From Flavobacterium sp. (GTDB lineage: Bacteria > Bacteroidota > Bacteroidia > Flavobacteriales > Flavobacteriaceae): DNA of 10,000 nucleotides. The notes beneath the pieces are model-generated. The model ran no database searches. It had not been told where the DNA came from and was given only the letters and a program-made list of their open reading frames with translations. Made by a program: the position numbers and the translations under genes. Below, piece by piece: positions 1 through 6,370 of the stretch. Location of the stretch: positions 1 to 10,000 of the forward strand of contig NZ_JAIWOF010000156.1 of the NCBI RefSeq assembly GCF_020217025.1, read 5' to 3'. Within the stretch, counting starts at the first letter, position 1. Every line of letters starts with the position of its first letter.

Positions 1-2
1 CA

Positions 3-50
3 CAGGACCCAATTGCAACTATTGCTGATTTGAAACAAATTACAAAATAA
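3..50 (+). CDS. 3' end of an unidentified plus-strand gene (partial)
   Basis: Only the last 15 codons and a TAA stop lie in the window; they read QDPIATIADLKQITK. It is the only plus-strand frame that stays open to the left edge: the other two hit TGA at 26-28 and 31-33. The stop sits four bases before a strong bidirectional terminator, as expected of a gene converging on the CBS-domain gene. I do not recognise the protein from this tail and give no function. The minus strand is also open over these 50 bases but has no start codon there, so a minus-strand gene is less likely, though not excluded. Confidence 0.6.
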   Translation, partial: QDPIATIADLKQITK

Positions 51-54
51 TTCA

Positions 55-88
55 AAAAAGCCTAACATTTTAAAATGTTAGGCTTTTT
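55..88. terminator. Bidirectional intrinsic terminator (perfect palindrome)
   Basis: This is a perfect 34-base palindrome with 17-base arms. Each arm has five A/T bases outside, then GCCTAAC/GTTAGGC, and an AT-rich centre that would form the loop. Read in either direction, the GC-containing stem ends in a run of U, so it can stop transcription from both sides. It lies four bases after the stop of the left-edge plus-strand gene and three bases after the stop of the minus-strand CBS gene, and so serves both convergent units. Confidence 0.9.
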
Positions 89-91
89 CAT

Positions 92-511
92 TTAATATTG
101 ATCGATTAAGTATTTTATTAAATCGGTTGTAGTTACAATTCCTACCAACAATTCTCCTTCACAAACGGGTAGTGCATGGAACTCTTTTGTAGCTAAAATT
201 TCAGCTGCTTCTTTAATTGTTGTTTCGGGAGAGATAGCAACTATTTTTTTAGCCATTACTTGCTCCACAGTAAACATATTATATACTGTTGTATCCACAA
301 CTTCTTCGTCGTCATAAACAGCATCTGCAAAAGAAATACGCAACAAATCGGTATAACTTAACATCCCCACAATTTTATTACTATAAACTACTGGAATGTG
401 TCTTATGTGGTACTTTTTAAACAAGCTTTCCGCTTTTGTTAAATCATCTGATAAGTTCAACTTCACTACATTTTTTGTCATGATAGTTGACACGGGCACT
501 TTTTGTTTCAT
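92..511 (-). CDS. Stand-alone CBS-pair domain protein
   Basis: The 139-residue protein is almost entirely one tandem CBS pair (Bateman module), with no second catalytic or transport domain. CBS1 covers about residues 5-60 (IMTKNVVKL at 10-18, HIRHIPVV at 35-42, GMLSYTDLLR at 49-58). CBS2 covers about 80-136 (VEQVMAKKIVAI at 82-93, FHALPV at 111-116, GIVTTTDLIKYL at 124-135). The T/D residues of the GIVTTTD strand-helix junction, notably D130, are where such modules usually contact adenosine ligands (AMP, ATP, SAM). Family knowledge suggests a cytoplasmic nucleotide-sensing role, but the partner cannot be told. An acidic insert (about 67-73) separates the repeats. The start is ATG with an A/T-rich leader and no Shine-Dalgarno. 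A weak -7-like element, TAACTTTA, lies at 533-540. The gene ends at the palindromic terminator. Confidence 0.9.
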   Translation of the reverse strand: MKQKVPVSTIMTKNVVKLNLSDDLTKAESLFKKYHIRHIPVVYSNKIVGMLSYTDLLRISFADAVYDDEEVVDTTVYNMFTVEQVMAKKIVAISPETTIKEAAEILATKEFHALPVCEGELLVGIVTTTDLIKYLIDQY

Positions 512-580
512 AATACCGAAATTTTAATGACATAAAGTTACTCAATATCCCAGTATAAAAACATGATAGATATCAGTATT

Positions 581-1441
581 TTAAGCTACAGAAGAAATAA
601 AATACCTTTCATTAAAATTAATCATATGCTTAACTTTCAGGAATATAGACGGAAATTTTGACTTAAATTCATCTGGTGACTCAAAAAAGTACTCCAACAA
701 AACCGCCACAAATTCAAATTGATTTTCATAAGCATAATCTCTTAAAAATCCAGATTCAACTAAACGTTGTTTTACTTCTGGTTTTGAAACTACTCGGAAT
801 AAATTCTGTAGTGATTCATTAAACAATACAAAAGTTGCTTTATCACTTTTAAGCGCATAAATATGAAAAGCGTGTGTAAACTCATGCAATCCTAAGTTAA
901 GATTATCATTTGTAATATCGATTCCTTCTTTGAAATGTTTCCATGAAAAAACGATTGATTCCAATCTCGGATTGAATTCTCCTTTGTGGTAATTATCATT
1001 TTGGGAAGAATAGTAAATATCTGGATAAATAACTATTCTCTTGAAAAGAGGATTCAAATACTCGCGCATCCCAAAGGTTAACATCACATAAGTAGCTGAA
1101 ATGGTTACTTTCATTTCTTCTGTTACCTCAATATCTCTTCCGTCAAAATCGTAATGAAGAATTAGTTTTGAGACACGATGTTCGAAATAGCGCTTATATT
1201 TAGGCTTTAATCGATTATAAAACTGAAAATTAGAAACTAAAATATGCTTTCTAGTATCACTTAACTTTAAAAAATTAATATTAGCAAATACTATTAGAGG
1301 TTTTTTATAATTTCGGAGATAAACGATTTCGGCTACATAAAATGCAAAGGTAAAAAATATTGCAGCAAAAGGCGCTACCACTATAAACATACCGATATAA
1401 TCGGCTAAAAATAATTCGTGTTCTACAGGTGGTGGATTCAT
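581..1441 (-). CDS. Membrane-anchored M90 (MtfA-like) zinc peptidase
   Basis: The 286-residue protein has the zinc-metallopeptidase motif HEFTH at 186-190, inside the block GLHEFTHAFH (184-193) typical of the MtfA/M90 family. Upstream, VFSW (164-167) matches the conserved V-L-S-W strand. Downstream, FLRDYAYENQFEFVAV (232-247) followed by LLEYFFESP (248-256) matches the family block carrying the third zinc ligand. Spacing comparable to E. coli MtfA favours E250, with E243 the alternative. Residues about 12-41 are strongly hydrophobic and form one membrane segment, followed by a basic stretch (RNYKK), so the catalytic domain probably faces the cytoplasm. E. coli MtfA is a soluble cytoplasmic protein that binds the repressor Mlc; no Mlc-related context is visible, so that role should not be transferred. 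The ATG start places the hydrophobic segment at the N-terminus. The leader is A/T-rich without a Shine-Dalgarno. The gene stands apart from its neighbours, downstream of the tRNA terminator. Confidence 0.87.
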   Translation of the reverse strand: MNPPPVEHELFLADYIGMFIVVAPFAAIFFTFAFYVAEIVYLRNYKKPLIVFANINFLKLSDTRKHILVSNFQFYNRLKPKYKRYFEHRVSKLILHYDFDGRDIEVTEEMKVTISATYVMLTFGMREYLNPLFKRIVIYPDIYYSSQNDNYHKGEFNPRLESIVFSWKHFKEGIDITNDNLNLGLHEFTHAFHIYALKSDKATFVLFNESLQNLFRVVSKPEVKQRLVESGFLRDYAYENQFEFVAVLLEYFFESPDEFKSKFPSIFLKVKHMINFNERYFISSVA

Positions 1442-1483
1442 TTATTTGAGACTATCTTACAAATAACGTAAAAATAATGTGTT

Positions 1484-1520
1484 TAAAAAAAATAAACGTC
1501 AAGAAATCTTGACGTTTATT
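1484..1520 (-). terminator. Intrinsic terminator of the tRNA-Arg transcript
   Basis: AATAAACGTCAAGA (1491-1504) is perfectly complementary to TCTTGACGTTTATT (1507-1520), giving a stem of 12-14 bp. Read on the minus strand it ends in eight uninterrupted U (1492-1485). It starts three bases after the tRNA 3' end, so it terminates the tRNA transcript and separates it from the M90 peptidase gene. There is no U-run in the plus direction. Confidence 0.88.
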
Positions 1521-1522
1521 TG

Positions 1523-1596
1523 TGACCTCGGCAGGGTTCGAACCTGCAACCCTCAGAGCCGAAATCTGATATTCTATCCAGTTGAACTACGAAGCC
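1523..1596 (-). tRNA. tRNA-Arg, anticodon UCG
   Basis: The minus strand folds into a complete 74-base cloverleaf. The acceptor stem pairs GGCTTCG with CGAGGTC (two G-U pairs). The D arm is GTTC/GAAT with loop AACTGGATA. The anticodon stem pairs TCAGA with TCTGA around the seven-base loop TTTCGGC. The variable loop is GGGTT, and the T arm is GCAGG/CCTGC around TTCGAAC. T33 places TCG at positions 34-36, which reads the arginine codon CGA and, by wobble, other CGN codons. C35, A20 and discriminator A73 agree with known bacterial arginine identity elements. No CCA is encoded: the bases after A73 are CAA, so CCA must be added enzymatically. A terminator follows at once. I see no convincing promoter between it and the GatB/YqeY gene, so the two may share a transcript. 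Confidence 0.95.
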
Positions 1597-1602
1597 TTTT
1601 TT

Positions 1603-1657
1603 AAGATAAAAGAGCAAAGAAGAAAAATAAAGACCTCAATCTTTGCTCTTTTATCTT
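1603..1657. repeat. Perfect 18-bp inverted repeat between the GatB/YqeY gene and the tRNA
   Basis: AAGATAAAAGAGCAAAGA (1603-1620) is exactly complementary to TCTTTGCTCTTTTATCTT (1640-1657), with a 19-base spacer. The flanking bases 1658-1672 continue the pyrimidine bias with a near-repeat of the same words (TTTGTTCTTTCTTCTTATT). On the minus strand the hairpin begins 16 bases after the GatB/YqeY stop and ends six bases before the tRNA 5' end. It is followed by A residues rather than U, so it is not a standard terminator. Possible roles are a processing or 3'-end-stabilising hairpin, or a copy of a dispersed intergenic repeat. Confidence 0.75.
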
Positions 1658-1673
1658 TGTTCTTTCTTCTTAT

Positions 1674-2123
1674 TTAAACTAATAATTTCTTTACAATTCC
1701 AGAAATTACTTTTCCTTCTGCTTGTCCTCCAATTTGAGCTGTTGCTAATCCCATGACTTTACCCATTGAAGCAATCCCTGAAGCACCAGTTTCTGTAATG
1801 ATTTTAGCAATGATTGCTTCTACTTCAGATTCTGATAACTGAGCTGGTAAAAACTTCTCAATTACAGCAATTTGAGCTAATTCTGGCTCTGCTAAATCAG
1901 GACGGTTTTGCGTTGTGAAGATTTCAGCACTATCCTTACGCATTTTAACTAATCGTTGTAACATTTTGATTTCTTGATCTTCTGACAAACCATCTCCTGC
2001 TCCAACTTCTGTTTTAGCTAAAATAATTGCCGATTTAATAGCTCTTAGTGCTTCTAAAGCTACACTATCTTTTGCTTTCATGGCTTCTTTCATGTGATCC
2101 ATGATTTTTGCTTCTAAACTCAT
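1674..2123 (-). CDS. GatB/YqeY domain protein
   Basis: The 149-residue protein has the usual YqeY length and layout. An N-terminal helical part opens with SLEAKIMDHMKEAMKAKD and continues ALEALRAIKSAI (22-33). The typical FLPAQLSESEVEAII block follows at 91-105, then SMGKVMGLA (119-127) and the C-terminal GGQAEGKVISGIVKKLL (132-148). This is the domain found at the C-terminus of the GatB subunit of the tRNA-dependent amidotransferase, where it helps recognise tRNA. The free-standing form is widespread, but its own function is not settled. It does not carry the GatB kinase/amidotransferase part. The gene lies beyond the ftsZ terminator and has its own -7 element, so it is probably transcribed separately from the dcw genes. 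The start is an A-rich leader before ATG with no Shine-Dalgarno. A tRNA-Arg gene lies just downstream, which may be coincidence. Confidence 0.93.
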   Translation of the reverse strand: MSLEAKIMDHMKEAMKAKDSVALEALRAIKSAIILAKTEVGAGDGLSEDQEIKMLQRLVKMRKDSAEIFTTQNRPDLAEPELAQIAVIEKFLPAQLSESEVEAIIAKIITETGASGIASMGKVMGLATAQIGGQAEGKVISGIVKKLLV

Positions 2124-2192
2124 ATTGTATTTTTTTATTTATTGTAGTTGATTTATGTCCAAACCCTAAAAATAGGTTTTGCAAACATAGTG

Positions 2193-2200
2193 CAAAGGTA
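2193..2200 (-). promoter_or_regulatory. Bacteroidota -7 promoter element for the GatB/YqeY gene
   Basis: The minus strand reads TACCTTTG, a perfect match to the Bacteroidota housekeeping -7 consensus TANNTTTG. It lies directly downstream of the ftsZ terminator and about 70 bases before the GatB/YqeY start, giving an expected transcript start near 2185-2187. A clear -33 TTG is not visible at the usual distance, where the terminator hairpin lies, so strength is uncertain. Confidence 0.6.
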
Positions 2201-2202
2201 AT

Positions 2203-2231
2203 AAAAAAACCCGAAAATTGCTCTTCGGGTT
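2203..2231 (-). terminator. Intrinsic terminator of the dcw operon after ftsZ
   Basis: On the minus strand AACCCGAA (2231-2224) pairs with TTCGGGTT (2215-2208) around an eight-base loop and is followed by five more U (2207-2203). It lies 28 bases after the ftsZ stop codon and marks the end of the division gene run. The promoter element of the next gene starts three bases later. Confidence 0.9.
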
Positions 2232-2252
2232 CCTTTGGGTAGGTTAGTTTGT

Positions 2253-2280
2253 TGTAGATTTAATCTACATTATCATGTAG
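2253..2280. other. Two overlapping small inverted repeats at the ftsZ stop codon
   Basis: The first repeat has TGTAGATT (2253-2260) complementary to AATCTACA (2262-2269) around the single base 2261, within the stop codon. The second has CTACAT (2265-2270) complementary to ATGTAG (2275-2280) around a four-base loop. They share CTACA at 2265-2269, so only one can form at a time. The second is coding for the last residues of FtsZ (LHDNVD). Neither has a U-tract, and the standard terminator lies further downstream. Function, if any, is unknown. Confidence 0.4.
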
Positions 2281-4251
2281 GAAAGAATTGTTTGAACGTA
2301 ATTGAATATCGTCGTTACTATCTGTTCCTAAAGACATTCTAGATTGATTACTAGCTGTGTTTGGTGTAGATGTTACATCAAACCCCATTCTTTTATATGC
2401 AGGAACTCTTTCAAACTCATCAATTTGCGAAGCGCTGTTGTTGAATTTATGATTGAATTCTTTCATTTTTCTTTTACGTTCCTCAGCTCTGAATTTTAAT
2501 GTTTCTTCGATTGACATTTCTAAAGGCGACGTGTTATCTAATTGAGCCGCATCTTCAAACTTTTGAACATTGGTTTTCATAGTGAAGTTCAATTCCTCAT
2601 CTACTGGTTCGTTAACCACTTCGACAGGTTTAGAAGCCACTAATTCTTCTTCTTTTTCTAAGTAATCTTCTAACGAATATTTGATAATTCCGTTTTGATT
2701 TACTTCCGTAACTGGAACCACATTAATTGGATCTTTCACTTCCATTTGACGTGTTTCTGGAGTTAACTCAAAAACAATAGTACTCTCTTGAGTTACTTCT
2801 TTTACTTCCTCTTTTGTAGCAAATAAATCGAATGAAAAACTGATTTCTTCTTCTTTAGCTACTACAAATTCAGGATCTTTTACTTCGATTTCTCTGATTT
2901 GTGGTGTGATAATTTCGAATGTTGGCGCTACATTTGGTGTAATTACCTCAAATTGAACGTCAATATTTTTAATTAATTCAGAAGTTGGCACTAAATCCAT
3001 TGCTGGAGCTACTGGAGTATGAATTTCAAACTTTGGCTCCTCAACTTCTTCCTCTAAAGTGAAAACTATTTTTTGCTCTACCACTTCGTCACAAATAGGA
3101 TTGATGATATCCGCTTTAATTTCTTCTACTTTTGGAGTTTCAAAAATCGGGTTATTTACCGTAATATTTGAAGCTGCTTTATTCATTAATTCGTGAACAA
3201 TTTTTTGTTCGTCTTCTAATGAATGAATAATTTTCTTTGGTTCTGTATTTACGATTTCAGCTTGTTGCTCAATGTTAAAACCTGTAGCGATAACTGTTAC
3301 CGAAATAGCCTCACCTAAAGCTTCCTCCTCACCAACACCCATAATGATGTTTGCATTGTAACCCGCTTCAGACTGAATGAAATCATTGATTTCTCCGATT
3401 TCATCGATTGTAATTTCGTTCGCTTCATCAGTTCCAGAAACGATTAACAACAACACGTTTTTAGCACCTGTAATTTTATTATCGTTCAATAATGGAGAAT
3501 CTAAAGCGCTTGAAATGGCTTGTTTTGCTCTATCTGAACCAGCAGCAGTTGCCGAACCCATGATTGCTGTTCCGCTATTTGACAATACGGTTTTAGCATC
3601 TTTAAGGTCGATATTTTGTGTATAGTGGTGTGTAATTACTTCAGCAATTCCTCTTGATGCAGTTGCTAATACTTCATCCGCTTTAGAGAAACCTGCTTTG
3701 AAACCTAAGTTTCCGTATACTTCACGTAATTTATTATTATTGATAACGACTAAAGAATCTACTTGTTTGCGTAAACGTTCTACTCCAGCTAACGCTTGCT
3801 CAGAGCGAACTTTTCCTTCAAATTGAAAAGGAATCGTAACAATACCTACTGTTAAAATGTCGCGCTCTTTTGCCAATTGCGCAATTACAGGAGCGGCACC
3901 CGTTCCAGTTCCTCCACCCATTCCTGCGGTGATGAAAACCATTTTGGTGTTGCTGTCCAACATTTTTTCAATTTCGGCAATACTTTCAATAGCAGACTGT
4001 TGACCTACTTCAGGATTAGCACCAGCTCCTAAACCTTCTGTTAAGCTAACACCTAACTGAATTTTATTTGGCACAGGACTGTTTTGTAATGCCTGAGAAT
4101 CAGTATTACAAACTACAAAATCAACACCTTTAATACCTTGTTTAAACATGTGGTTAATGGCATTGCTACCTCCACCACCAACGCCAATCACTTTGATTAC
4201 GTTTGACTGGTTTTTAGGCAAATCGAATGAAATGTTTCCAAATTCTGACAT
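2260..4251 (-). CDS. ftsZ: Cell division protein FtsZ (tubulin-like GTPase, long linker)
   Basis: FtsZ polymerises with GTP at midcell to form the Z-ring. The GTPase core is intact: [13 protein letters not shown] (23-35), the tubulin signature [13 protein letters not shown] (112-124), and the T7 loop [11 protein letters not shown] (213-223) with catalytic acids D215 and D218. At 663 residues it is far longer than the roughly 380 of E. coli. The extra length is a low-complexity, acidic, Pro/Val-rich linker from about 330 to 610, followed by a basic helix-like stretch (586-600). [10 protein letters not shown] (615-624) corresponds to the C-terminal peptide (E. coli DIPAF..R) that binds FtsA and other partners, but it is not terminal: about 39 residues follow, ending [15 protein letters not shown]. 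The linker holds repeated F-E-x-x-T-P and EVKDP motifs. The gene follows ftsA by 11 bases, and its start has an AAGGAG Shine-Dalgarno, unlike its neighbours. A terminator follows. Confidence 0.98.
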   Translation of the reverse strand: MSEFGNISFDLPKNQSNVIKVIGVGGGGSNAINHMFKQGIKGVDFVVCNTDSQALQNSPVPNKIQLGVSLTEGLGAGANPEVGQQSAIESIAEIEKMLDSNTKMVFITAGMGGGTGTGAAPVIAQLAKERDILTVGIVTIPFQFEGKVRSEQALAGVERLRKQVDSLVVINNNKLREVYGNLGFKAGFSKADEVLATASRGIAEVITHHYTQNIDLKDAKTVLSNSGTAIMGSATAAGSDRAKQAISSALDSPLLNDNKITGAKNVLLLIVSGTDEANEITIDEIGEINDFIQSEAGYNANIIMGVGEEEALGEAISVTVIATGFNIEQQAEIVNTEPKKIIHSLEDEQKIVHELMNKAASNITVNNPIFETPKVEEIKADIINPICDEVVEQKIVFTLEEEVEEPKFEIHTPVAPAMDLVPTSELIKNIDVQFEVITPNVAPTFEIITPQIREIEVKDPEFVVAKEEEISFSFDLFATKEEVKEVTQESTIVFELTPETRQMEVKDPINVVPVTEVNQNGIIKYSLEDYLEKEEELVASKPVEVVNEPVDEELNFTMKTNVQKFEDAAQLDNTSPLEMSIEETLKFRAEERKRKMKEFNHKFNNSASQIDEFERVPAYKRMGFDVTSTPNTASNQSRMSLGTDSNDDIQLRSNNSFLHDNVD

Positions 4252-4256
4252 AGTAT

Positions 4257-4262
4257 CTCCTT
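4257..4262 (-). promoter_or_regulatory. Shine-Dalgarno sequence of ftsZ
   Basis: The minus strand reads TAA-AAGGAG-ATACT-ATG: the ftsA stop codon, a six-base match to the anti-Shine-Dalgarno complement, a five-base spacer and the ftsZ start. The starts of the other complete genes here (CBS, M90, GatB/YqeY, ftsA, ftsQ, murC, murG) have A-rich leaders and no comparable match. Flavobacterial ribosomes are known to use Shine-Dalgarno pairing rarely, so this site stands out and fixes the ftsZ start. Confidence 0.8.
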
Positions 4263-5639
4263 TTATTCTGCGTTATCTAAAAATTCTTTAATCTTATCAA
4301 TGTATTTATCAAAAAACGAACGTTTGATTTTATCATCAGTTGTTTCGTGCTTGATAGGTTGAGTTGCTTTTGGCTCCTCTTTTTCTTCCTCAACAATTGG
4401 CTCTTCAACCACTGCTTGAGGGCGAACCACCACTGGCTCTTCTTTTTTCATTTCTACAAACGGAGTAGCACTTTTGGTATTATTTCTAATACTATTCATT
4501 ACTAATCCAACCGCCGTAGCATATAATGGACTTGACAATTCTTCGTCTGAATCTCCTGCTAAATGTTCGTTTGGATAACCAATTCTAGTATCCATTCCAG
4601 TAATGTATTCAACCAATTGTTTGATGTGTTGCAATTGCGCTCCACCTCCAGTTAATACAATACCTGCAATTAGTTTTTTCTTAGGATCTTCGTGTCCGTA
4701 TAATTTAATTTCAGCATATACTTGTTCAATGATTTCCACAACTCTAGCGTGAATAATTTTTGACAAGTTTTTCAACGAAATTTCTTTTGGTTCTCTTCCT
4801 CTTAATCCTGGAATAGAAACAATTTCGTTGTCTTTATTTTCTCCCGGCCAAGCAGAACCAAAACGAGTTTTCAATAACTCCGCTTGTTTTTCGATGATTG
4901 AACATCCTTCTTTAATATCTTCCGTAATCACGTTTCCTCCGAAAGGAATAACAGCTGTATGACGAATGATTCCATCTTTAAAAATGGCTAAATCAGTTGT
5001 TCCACCACCTATATCAATTAAAGCAACTCCTGCTTCTTTTTCCTCCTGACTCAATACTGCATCAGCCGAAGCTAATGGTTCAAGTGTTAATCCAGATAAT
5101 TCTAATCCGGCACTTTTGATACATCTTCCTAAATTGCGAATCGATGCTGCTTGCCCAACTACTACGTGAAAACTAGATTCTAATCTTCCACCGTACATTC
5201 CTATAGGCTCTTTAATTTCGGCTTGACCGTCGATTTTAAATTCTTGTGGCAAGACGTGAATAATTTCTTCACCTGGCAACATCGCTAATTTATGAACTTG
5301 TCCAATTAACGTATCAATATCAGCATCACCAATTACTTCTTCTGCATTTGGGCGACTGATGTAATCGCTATGTTGAATACTTCGGATGTGTTGTCCAGCA
5401 ATACCCACCACAACATCATTAATTTTATAACCTGAATCGTTTTCAGCATCGGTAACTGCTTGCTGAATCGATTGAATGGTTTGCGTAATATTATTTACAA
5501 CACCTCTGTGAACACCTAAACTTTTTGATTTTCCTATTCCTAGAATCTCAAGCTTACCGTATTCATTCTTCTTCCCTATCATCGCTACAATCTTAGTTGT
5601 ACCGATGTCTAATCCTACTGCAATGTTGTCTTTGTTCAT
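4263..5639 (-). CDS. ftsA: Cell division protein FtsA (actin-like Z-ring anchor)
   Basis: FtsA is the actin-fold ATPase that tethers FtsZ to the inner face of the membrane and links it to septal synthesis. Visible motifs are phosphate-1 VGLDIGTTKIVAMIG (8-22), phosphate-2 LIDIGGGTTDLAIF (207-220) and the adenosine motif IVLTGGGAQL (327-336). The 1C subdomain, characteristic of FtsA, lies at about 85-165. GLRGREPKEISLKNL (278-292) is typical of FtsA. The core ends near 385. An acidic linker with three EEP repeats follows (396-438), and then an amphipathic helix SFFDKYIDKIKEFLDNAE (441-458) that serves as membrane-targeting sequence. The 458 residues exceed the 420 of E. coli because of this linker. 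The ATG follows the ftsQ TAG by eight bases, and the gene ends 11 bases before ftsZ, so the two are surely co-transcribed. Confidence 0.97.
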   Translation of the reverse strand: MNKDNIAVGLDIGTTKIVAMIGKKNEYGKLEILGIGKSKSLGVHRGVVNNITQTIQSIQQAVTDAENDSGYKINDVVVGIAGQHIRSIQHSDYISRPNAEEVIGDADIDTLIGQVHKLAMLPGEEIIHVLPQEFKIDGQAEIKEPIGMYGGRLESSFHVVVGQAASIRNLGRCIKSAGLELSGLTLEPLASADAVLSQEEKEAGVALIDIGGGTTDLAIFKDGIIRHTAVIPFGGNVITEDIKEGCSIIEKQAELLKTRFGSAWPGENKDNEIVSIPGLRGREPKEISLKNLSKIIHARVVEIIEQVYAEIKLYGHEDPKKKLIAGIVLTGGGAQLQHIKQLVEYITGMDTRIGYPNEHLAGDSDEELSSPLYATAVGLVMNSIRNNTKSATPFVEMKKEEPVVVRPQAVVEEPIVEEEKEEPKATQPIKHETTDDKIKRSFFDKYIDKIKEFLDNAE

Positions 5640-5647
5640 AACTTCTT

Positions 5648-6370
5648 CTATTTCTTACAAACCACTTGTTGTGTAAACATCAAGTTTACTTCTTTATAAT
5701 TTTTAATCAATGTATCTTTAATAGCATGATGGTAAAAAGCTTTGTAATTCTTAAACTTTCTTTCCACATTTTTTGGTTGCCCAAATACTATTTTGTAATC
5801 ATAACTTCTGTTGGTTAACACCACATTTCCAGAAGGCATAATCTTAGCAGCCGTAATGTTTTTGCTTAAAAAATCATCTTTTTTGATTTCGTTAAACAAC
5901 TTCAAAAATGGCTTACAATTTTCTTCACTTATTGCGCCGACAACCAGCGGAACACGTGCTGAAAAATTCTCCGACAATGACATCCTATCTCCTTTTGAAT
6001 CAAGATAGTAACTATCAGCATCAGTAATAACTCTTACGATTGGGGTCTTTTGAGTAATACGCGTATTTAGAAATCCGTCTACTGTTGAAAAAACTTGAGC
6101 TTTTTCAATCATCTCGTGATCATCGAGAACAGTTTCTAAAGTATTCAAATCTACTTTATCTTTTTGTATTGATGAAGTACCTCCTAAATTTTGTATTAAC
6201 AAGTTATTAACCATTTCATGTGTTAAAAACATATTCTCATTCGACTCAAATTTGATATCTATCTTACTGATTTTACGCTGACTATTTCTCTTTGACGAAA
6301 AAGAGTACAGGAAAATCATAGCAAAAATGATTAACACCAATCGAATAGTATGCCAATTAATTCTTCTCAT
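5648..6370 (-). CDS. ftsQ: Cell division protein FtsQ
   Basis: This is a bitopic inner-membrane protein of the divisome, placed between murC and ftsA exactly as ftsQ is in dcw clusters. It has a short basic cytoplasmic tail (MRRINWHTIR) and one transmembrane segment (about 10-25). The extracytoplasmic domain follows: its first part (about 35-110, KISKIDIKFESNENMFLT onward) fits the POTRA-like domain, and the rest is the FtsQ beta domain. RITQKTPIVRVI (104-115) followed by YYLDSKGDRM matches the family pattern (T-x-R-x-P-x-A/V-R, then L-x-D-x-x-G). In other bacteria FtsQ scaffolds FtsL/FtsB and regulates the FtsW-FtsI synthase. Sequence similarity within this family is low, so the assignment rests on topology, these motifs and position together. 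Its first 14 bases overlap the end of murC, implying translational coupling. Length (240) is slightly short compared with E. coli (276). Confidence 0.9.
   Translation of the reverse strand: MRRINWHTIRLVLIIFAMIFLYSFSSKRNSQRKISKIDIKFESNENMFLTHEMVNNLLIQNLGGTSSIQKDKVDLNTLETVLDDHEMIEKAQVFSTVDGFLNTRITQKTPIVRVITDADSYYLDSKGDRMSLSENFSARVPLVVGAISEENCKPFLKLFNEIKKDDFLSKNITAAKIMPSGNVVLTNRSYDYKIVFGQPKNVERKFKNYKAFYHHAIKDTLIKNYKEVNLMFTQQVVCKK

Noticed and set aside
1345-1352. Minus-strand TACCTTTG, a perfect -7 promoter match
   Set aside because: It lies inside the M90 peptidase coding sequence, in codons for the hydrophobic segment (T-F-A); no start or gene follows that would need it.
3377-3625. Plus-strand open frame of 82 codons within ftsZ
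   Set aside because: It is antisense to the conserved FtsZ GTPase domain, resembles no protein I know, and has no promoter or leader of its own.
5811-6008. Plus-strand open frame of 65 codons within ftsQ
   Set aside because: It is antisense to ftsQ, with no recognisable domain and no independent expression signals.
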